Of a stretch of 64,000 nt of DNA, positions 57,367 through 64,000 are shown piece by piece. Both the position numbers and the translations under genes were made by a program. Origin of the DNA: Butyriboletus loyo (lineage: Eukaryota > Basidiomycota > Agaricomycetes > Boletales > Boletaceae); assembly GCA_038093515.1 (NCBI GenBank), contig JBBPSI010000070.1, positions 54,515-118,514 of the forward strand, given 5' to 3'. The notes beneath the pieces were generated by a model. It saw only the letters and a program-made list of their open reading frames with translations. It ran no database searches and had not been told where the DNA came from. How positions within the stretch are numbered: the first letter of the stretch is position 1; each line of letters starts with the position of its first letter.

Positions 57367-58502
57367 TCACATAATTATACACGAGCCCTGACCATCCAGT
57401 TCCTCCTTCAAGTTGTTCACTTCTGCTCGAAGCTGCTGAATCGTATCCCCTAGTCTCTGTTTCTCTTTCTCGCTGGACTGAACCACTTGTTGCATGTGTC
57501 TACGCACGTGCCCCAACTCGGATGTAAAGACGCGATTGAGCGCCTCCCCAGCTTCTTCCATTGATTTCTTCAACGCGGCCAGCTCCTCGACATGTCTTTC
57601 CTGGAATCTGGCTATCTCTTCGCCGACCACACTGCCAGCCGATGTCTCACTTAACTTCTTTCCCTCATCCTGCTCACGCTCGAGTTGCGTTGTTATCTGT
57701 GGGAGGGGAATAAACTCGGACATGACCTTCTCTGCGGAAGCGAGATTATTGTCGTGACGAAGCATCTTGGCTCCAGCGTCGAGAAGTGGTTTGAAGGCCT
57801 CATCCCTTAGAGCCTCCACCCGATCTGTTCCCTCCTGTTCACTGACGCGACACCAGTTTGTGGTAACAATGCGCACGTTGGCGAGATTTTCGTCGCCGCA
57901 GAGCGAGCGTAACATGCGGAGGTTCCTGCGCGAAGTACCACCGACCCGTGGATCCGCGATGCGGTGCATGTAAATGAGACCGTTGAGTTTTTGTCGTGGG
58001 CTACGGATCGTTAAGGTTTGCAAAGACATACTCCGCGGGTAAATTGATCATACTCACCCCCCTTCGGCCCCCAACGTGCGTGAGATCATCTCCAGAACGT
58101 CCATGTCAGTAGTGCCTCCCCGTGAGTCATCAAAACCTGGTGTGTCGATAAGCACAACGGTACGGCCAGTATGCTGATCGACATATTGAGCCGTCTGGAT
58201 GGCAGATGTTTCGGAGTCAAGTCCATGGCCAATGCGAATTTTATCGTCTCTGGTGAGAAGATGGATGAACTACGTGTGCGAAGCATAAGCTTGCATCGGG
58301 TTAAAGTCAGAGTTACTCGCCGTTGACTTTCCTGGGACACGAGATGGGAAGCTTAGCCTCAGATACGAGTATCACGATCGAAGGCAAACATACCAGTCCC
58401 GGTTGGGCCCATGACCCTAACTTCGTGTTAACTAGAGAGTTTACTTACGAAGAGAATGATACATACGCAACCACCACAGGAGAATGATCTCGGTCGTACA
58501 TG
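57367..58502 (-). CDS. CaaX-tailed coiled-coil P-loop GTPase B
   Basis: Five exons (58502-58468, 58416-58394, 58331-58321, 58269-58058, 58000-57367) close to 304 residues. P-loop GPTGTGKST, LIDTPGFDDSRG, IYMHRIADPRVGGTSRRN and VRIVTTNWCRVSEQEG. A coiled coil of about 100 residues (EEIARFQERHVEELAALKKS, EKEKQRLGDTIQQLRAEVN) leads to the C-terminal CIIM, a farnesylation-type CaaX box. The 11-nt exon is followed by GCGAGT instead of GTGAGT, a GC donor not seen in the other three copies. It faces the same way as GTPase C. The membrane location is inferred from the CaaX box. Confidence 0.85.
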
Positions 58503-60185
58503 GCTCTTGGGGGATGGTGAGAAGCTGTTGGAATGCGACAGGCAATTAGAGAAGCAGTACAGGGAGGGTGGCAAGTGTTTTGATTCCACAAACAACACGC
58601 CGAATCCCAGTGTTCCACGATCTGACCTCACAGCGTGGTTGCTGTCACCTAATGGTCGCGGTGCATTTGAATTACATTCCGAACGTAGATTGACGAAGGT
58701 AAGAAGTGCACATCCAGGGGGCAATATATTGGGGCAGAGCGTTTGCGCATCAACACCGATTATCTCGACGTGAGGCAGCGGAGCAAAAATGGTCTTGTTC
58801 AAAAACCATGATGGCACGCTGCAGTCGCATGTTAACAGATTAAATTTGGTAAGGAGATGAAGAGCCCGCGATACATCAAAATTTCGAGTCCCGTGGATTC
58901 AGCGTTGCATGTACTCTGTATGCTATCATTTTCCTGATTCAAACTCGGAACCGCCGAAGCCTGGAGACTGGGGGCTCACCGTGACATCGAGGTGATGATG
59001 GGCATTCGAGCACTCGAGCGCTCATAAATCATGGGTCAGGGTTTGCTCCAAGAAACGTTGCATGGAGCCACACTGAATACTTATGTAAGTTATGTATGTA
59101 TCAACCTTGCAGAAATTTCAACAGTGAACACGTGTCAGCGCTTCAGTTCTACTAGTAGGATTTCCAAGAGAAACCCGTCCGCGGTCAACAACGTTCTTTC
59201 TCAGCACTTGTGTATGAGTTAAGTAGATGTTGACACTGGTCGGCAGTAACAGAGTTCGGCTGAGATTGTTTACTAAAGATTTGAAGGAAGGACACTTTTT
59301 CCAGGACCCAGGGTCATCGTCCGCATCTGTTCTGCTACGCTCGTAATGTGTCAAACATCCAATTACAGCACGCCCGAATATCGAGAAGTTGGATTATCTA
59401 TTCAGGTGACAGCCGTATTGTGCATGTGAATTCTGGAACTGATGGAAATATTTGTTCAAATGTTATGCCCGATCGTGGGTAAGGCAAGATAAGGTATGAA
59501 AGACAACTGACCGGTGACCGGTGTTCCAAGGGTGGATCTAAGGCGGTATCCTTGTAAGCGAGGTTTCGACGTCTTTGGAGTTAGTTCCATTATCTCCTCG
59601 AGGGCAGAGCTACATAACCTACCTTCAGCCGGTGGAAGCGGGGAGAAATAACAAGGATCAAATGAAATATCCAACCAGTGGAAGGGACCGAGCTTTCATG
59701 CTTTACCAAAGTGGAATCTGATTGAGTCCTGCCTTGCGAGTGAGTTCCGATGCCTCAAGACATCCTCAAGCCTGTCGGGTGGCACCCCCGGCTGGCTGAC
59801 CATCGTACTTTGTGCCCGGTTGTTCGGAGAAACGAGCTGAAGGATTTGACATTCTTCGTGAAATTCTGCCAGGCGTCATCGTTTATGTGGGGTCATTTAT
59901 CGGCTCCTGATGGGTGGAATCGAGCCCTGACTTGACTGTTAACTCGGGGAGCTTCATGTAGAACATACGAGACTCGACTCCTACGAGTAGCAACGTGCCT
60001 AGCTGTAAGAACCAATACTTGAGACCCAACACAGACCACCGTACAGTCCATCAGTCCATCAAGTTGGTTGACCAACAAATCCGATGCCACTCAGAAATTC
60101 AACGAAAGACGACTCCCGCGTGAACGCGCGAAATAATCATATATTGATCCGCCAGACATGGAGCTCGGATCAATCACAGCTACTA
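58503..60185. other. No recognisable gene
   Basis: Upstream region of GTPase B and 3' flank of GTPase C. The longest frames (58428-58817 -, 58456-58773 +, 59456-59674 -) have no motif I recognise. Confidence 0.45.
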
Positions 60186-61336
60186 TCACATAATTATGCA
60201 ACCACGGTTGTCAAGTTTCGACTTCAGGCGCCCCACGTCTGTTTGCAGCTCCTCGACCCTCTTCTCTAATTCTCTTCGCTCGTTCTCAACATCGGCTATC
60301 TTTTGCTGGAGCTCTCTACGCTCCTGCTCCAATTCATCTCTCAAAACACGATCATTTTCCTTCAGGGCCTCCTGCATGTCCTTCTGCAAGTCAACCAGCT
60401 CCTTTGCATGCTTCTCCTGCATCTTGGCCATCTCCTCGGTGAGTATGCTACCTGCAGCCGTTTCAGTCAACTTCTTTCCTGCGTGCAGCTCATGCTCGAA
60501 CTGCGTCGTTATTGGCGAAAGAGGAATGAGCTCTGACATGATCTTCTCCGCGGAAGCGAGGTTATTGTCGTGACGGAGCATCTTGGCTCCGGCATCGATA
60601 ATTAATTTAAAGGTCTCGTTGCTTAGTGCTTCCGCCCGGTCTGTTCCCTCCTTCTCGCTGACGCGACCCCAGTTCGTAGTAATGATGCGAACGTTAGTGA
60701 GGGTGTCATTGCCGCAGAGCGAGTGGAACATTCGGAGGTTCTTTCGTGAAGTACCGCCCACTCGCGGATCCGAGATGCGGTGCATATAAATGAGACCGTT
60801 GAGCTTTGGCCGTGGACTACATATTGTGGATGATCATAAAGTGGCACTCTGTAGGCAGACCGAGCTCACTTACCCACCCTCAGGCCCCAACATGCGCGAG
60901 ATCATCTTCAAAATGTCGGTGTCGCTAACACCACGAGAATCATCAAAACCTGGTGTGTCGATGAGTATGACGGTACGACCAGTCTTCTGATCGACATATT
61001 GAGCTGTCTGGATAACGGAGGTTTCGGAGCTGGGTCCATGACCGATGTGAATTCTATCGTCTCCGGTAAGATGGCGGATAAACTGCGTCGGTGATGATGA
61101 AGCATAAGCTTGTGTTGGGCTGAAGTGAGCCAGTTTACTCACCGTTGATTTTCCTGGGATAAAGGGAAGACAGGATGAGTTCGTAGATCATGAGCATCGC
61201 AAGTGGGGCCAAACGCACCAGTCCCGGTTGTGCCCATGACTCTGCGTGCTCCAGTTAGCTACACCGTCTATTTAGTATGCATAGGGAAATAGTACGCAAT
61301 CATCACGGGAGAAATGTCGTCTGCTACAGTCTGCAT
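60186..61336 (-). CDS. CaaX-tailed coiled-coil P-loop GTPase C
   Basis: Five exons (61336-61296, 61241-61219, 61153-61143, 61082-60874, 60816-60186) close to 304 residues. P-loop GTTGTGKST, LIDTPGFDDSRG, IYMHRISDPRVGGTSRKN and VRIITTNWGRVSEKEG. The coiled coil is long and regular (EEMAKMQEKHAKELVDLQKD, ELEQERRELQQKIADVENER, LEKRVEELQTDVGRLKS) and ends NRGCIIM, a CaaX box. It is divergent from GTPase D with 537 bp between start codons, so the two are likely co-regulated. A fragment of the same 3' end exists at 43262. Confidence 0.86.
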
Positions 61337-61873
61337 GCTTGGAGTGAGAAAATGCGAACGAGAGATTCCAAGCCTGAGCGGATGTTGGATTGAATGCAAC
61401 AAGTGTTTAGAATAAAAGCAAGGGGAAGGGGAACACCTCAAACCCCATGAGGCCTATGTTCAAATAACCCATGTACGTGGCCATCGCCCAGTCGACACGA
61501 GGCATACCCTTCCATCATGTTCTACTTCTGATCTTGAATCTCGTCCTGTGTTATTACGTAATCGTACAGCTCATCGTACGAAAGTTCAGAGCGACCGAGT
61601 CGGCGCACCTCGACCTCACGGTGTAACCATGGCCTAATAAGCCCCTGGAATACCTGGTTGATTCAACGCCCCGCTTACACGACGTATATGTATAGCTTGT
61701 AAGTTTTCCGAGCCCGGGTGTCCATCAAGACACCCGGAACACGTACTTCAACATGAGGGCTTGGGGTTGAGTTCGCTGACGAAATCGTGTTCCACTGCTT
61801 CTAACTCCCAGCTCTACTTCTTCTCAAGCCACTCTTCGCATTCCGATCAACATCACACACTTTTCCAGCCTCC
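61337..61873. promoter_or_regulatory. Bidirectional promoter of GTPases C and D
   Basis: The 537 bp lies between two outward start codons. Most of it (61430-61865) is duplicated at 43354-43760, where the C-side coding region is reduced to a remnant and no D-side gene remains. Candidate elements include CCTCGACCTCACGGTGTAAC and a TGTCCATCAAGACACCCGG segment with a short inverted repeat. Which parts act as promoter is not known. Confidence 0.6.
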
Positions 61874-63069
61874 ATGCAAACAGTTGACGACCGAAATGGT
61901 TCTCCTGTGGTGATTGCGTACGTCCTTTCAAGTACTACGTTGACTCTAGCTAAATTTAATCCACAGCGTCATGGGTATAACTGGGACTGGTGCGTTTGTC
62001 TTAACCATCGCGCTGAATGTATTCGAACTGAAGCCTTCTTTGCCATGTGCCAGGGAAGTCAACAGTGAGTAACGGCGACTTTGACCAAACTCAAGCTTAT
62101 GTTTCATCCTTGCAGTTCGTTCGTCTTCTGACCGGAGACGACACAATCAATATCGGTCATAATCCCACCTCTGAAACGTCCACCATCCAGACGGCTCAAT
62201 ATGTTGACCAGAAGACAGGTCGTACCGTCGTGTTCATCGACACACCAGGTTTTGATGACTCACGCGAAGGCGTTACTGACATGGATGTTCTGGAGATGAT
62301 CTCACGCACGTTGGGAGCCGAAGGCGGGTCAGCATGATCAATTTGTCTGCGGAATGTGTGAACATCAACGGTTTGTAGCCCACGACCGCAGCTCAACGGT
62401 CTCATCTACATGCACCGCATCTCGGATCCACGAGTCGGTGGTACTTCACTTAAGAACCTACGAATGTTCCGCGCGTTATGCGGAGACGAAAACCTCGCGA
62501 ATGTTTGCATCGTTACTACGAACTGGAGCCGCGTCGGCGAGCAAGAAGGAAAGGATCGGGAAGAAGCCCTAGCGAACGAAACCTTCAAACCTCTTTTTGA
62601 CGGCAGAGCTAAGATGCTTCGTCACAACAACAACCTTGTTTCCGCAGAGGAGATCATCTCTGAGCTGATTCACCTGTCGCCAATAACAACGCAGCTTGAG
62701 CGAGAGTTGAAGGGAGGAAAGAAGTTTAACGAGACATCCGCCGGCGCTGTGCTTGCCGAAGAAATGACCAAGATGCAGAAGAAACATGCAGAAGAACTGG
62801 CTGACTTGCAGAAGGAGATGGAGGAGGCTGCGAAGGCGAACGATCGGGCTTGGAAAGAAGAGCTGGAACAAGAGCATAGCGAACTCCAACAGAAGATGGC
62901 GCAAGCTGAGAGCGATCGGAGAAGACTGGAGAGGACGCTCGCGCAGGTCCAGCTTGAGGCCCGCTCGCAATTAGCCAGGGTCCAGCCTGAGGCCGTCCAA
63001 TCCCGTAATACCGTTGCTCGGGGTCGACATGATCACCGGGGTTGTCTTATGGGGTGCGTGTTGATGTAG
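61874..63069 (+). CDS. CaaX-tailed coiled-coil P-loop GTPase D
   Basis: Five exons (61874-61917, 61967-61989, 62054-62064, 62116-62327, 62379-63069) close to 326 residues. P-loop GITGTGKST, FVRLLTGDDTINIG, FIDTPGFDDSREG, IYMHRISDPRVGGTSLKN and VCIVTTNWSRVGEQEG. The coiled coil (EEMTKMQKKHAEELADLQKE, ELEQEHSELQQKMAQAES) is close to that of GTPase A. The tail ends GCVLM, a C-terminal CaaX box. The 23-nt exon carries VMGITGT and the 11-nt exon carries the P-loop Lys-Ser-Thr. Without both microexons the frame reads GTGAFV and the nucleotide-binding Lys is lost, which strongly supports this model. Confidence 0.87.
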
Positions 63070-64000
63070 TGTTCGACACAGTTTAGGATCATCTATCTTG
63101 TACGATTAATACGTTCTCCCGCCTTTGATGTATACTACATCAGTAGTTGGCTCCCATCTGAGTCTCGTGCTTGAAAATACTGCGCAACCAGTGGAGAGCC
63201 CCGTCCACCTGCATGTTCCCATTATCATCCAGAGGGTGCTCATTATCTGGGATCTACTTTGGAGTTGCGAGGGTGTGGTCTGCGCTTCTTCGACGTTGTT
63301 CCTTGGTGCATGGGTCGATATCATGAAGAGTCTGCAAAGGCCGGGGAAATGTGTAGAACGATCGATACACGTCGCGTTGGCATTGCTCATCTCAACAAAA
63401 ATACCGTCGCTGAGGATGCGTTCTACTATGTAGTAGATTTGTCGGCACCCATGTCGACATAATCAACCAACTCGAATTGAAAGGTACGTTCAAGTACTTA
63501 TACGAGGGTCGCGACGTTAAGACTGGCCCCAGCGTGTAACTTGTACTCTCGGGATGAATGATTCCCAGAAGGTGCCTGTATGCAGGAGCACTGTGTCACG
63601 ACTAAATGATCAGGCGACGTCAAATCTGTCCCTCCCTCAGGCTCCATCTCGCTGTTTACATCCGAAGCATGTAGATTAGGCACCAAGGAAACCCCAACGA
63701 TGTCCCGAAAGAACATGCATTTCGCTTTCCGAGATACTCCAGCTTGTGCGTATGTGTTACTATGGGATTGTGTAGGTATGCGACATAAATGATGGCGACT
63801 GTGCTGGGGCCGACTTAAGCATCTATACTGTGAGAGAGTGGTCGATAATAACTGCAGTGACGGGTAGCACAGTGATGGAACGGACGCATTAAACATTTGG
63901 ATGCGAGCGGACATCTTACATTGAACTTAGTTGTCCGTCCAATAAGTGTCCTGTAATGTGACCGTACTATAGTACGACACTCTTTAGACAGTTCAGTGGC
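63070..64000. other. No recognisable gene
   Basis: A plus-strand frame at 63259-63462 has a plausible tail (VGIAHLNKNTVAEDAFYYVV) but no start, splice partner or known motif. The rest is short frames up to the window edge. Confidence 0.4.

Noticed and set aside
62041..62064. Reading GTPase D without the 11-nt exon, which suggests a P-loop lacking its Lys
   Set aside because: All four copies have the same 11-nt block flanked by CAG and GTGAGT or GCGAGT, and including it restores GKST and the frame.
1..64000. CRISPR array, bacterial operons, rRNA or recognisable tRNA genes
   Set aside because: The repeats seen are simple or dispersed, not regularly spaced with spacers; intron-rich genes exclude a prokaryotic origin. 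tRNAs could be missed by eye.

Overview
This window looks like nuclear DNA from a filamentous basidiomycete, most likely an Agaricomycete. Genes carry many short introns (about 45-100 nt, GT..AG, with 11-23 nt microexons), and the families present (MATA-type HMG boxes, DUF6699, F-box/leucine-rich proteins, HET, HSPA12-like Hsp70, Crinkler-type kinase, CaaX GTPases) are typical of that class. I saw no prokaryotic operon, CRISPR array or rRNA, and recognised no tRNA. All gene models were built by hand from splice signals plus reading-frame closure; where exons are listed, their summed length is a multiple of three unless stated.

Left part (1-16 kb): an arsenic gene at 1.2-2.9 kb that fuses an arsenite methyltransferase to a Cdc25/Acr2-like rhodanese domain; two paralogous HMG-box transcription factors (4.1-6.0 kb and 13.6-15.1 kb) separated by 7.6 kb in which I recognise no gene and which holds several simple repeats.

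Middle (16-38 kb): a 13-exon MFS transporter; an F-box protein family present three times (complete at 21.9-23.7 kb minus and 34.3-36.1 kb plus, truncated pseudogene at 19.4 kb facing the first copy as an inverted repeat); a small secreted protein; mitochondrial DNA polymerase gamma; a decayed WD40 gene; a small protein with an LRAT/NlpC-like His...Asn-Cys pattern; a protein built of one repeat module per exon; and a DUF6699 protein.

Right part (38.7-63.1 kb): what looks like a conflict or innate-immunity-type island. In order: CaaX-tailed coiled-coil GTPase A (-), a Crinkler-like two-header kinase gene with frameshifts (+), a GTPase remnant plus duplicated promoter, a polytopic membrane protein (+), a roughly 1,510-residue fusion of an HSPA12-like Hsp70 with three AAA+ modules (-), a HET-domain protein (+), a second, unfused Hsp70 (-) bracketed by inverted repeats, then GTPases B (-), C (-) and D (+), the last two sharing a 537 bp bidirectional promoter. 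All four GTPases split the P-loop over 23 nt and 11 nt microexons and all end in a C-a-a-M prenylation signal. Fungal HET proteins act in allorecognition, Hsp70 and AAA+ proteins remodel protein complexes, and prenylated coiled-coil GTPases can assemble on membranes. The clustering suggests, but does not prove, joint function.
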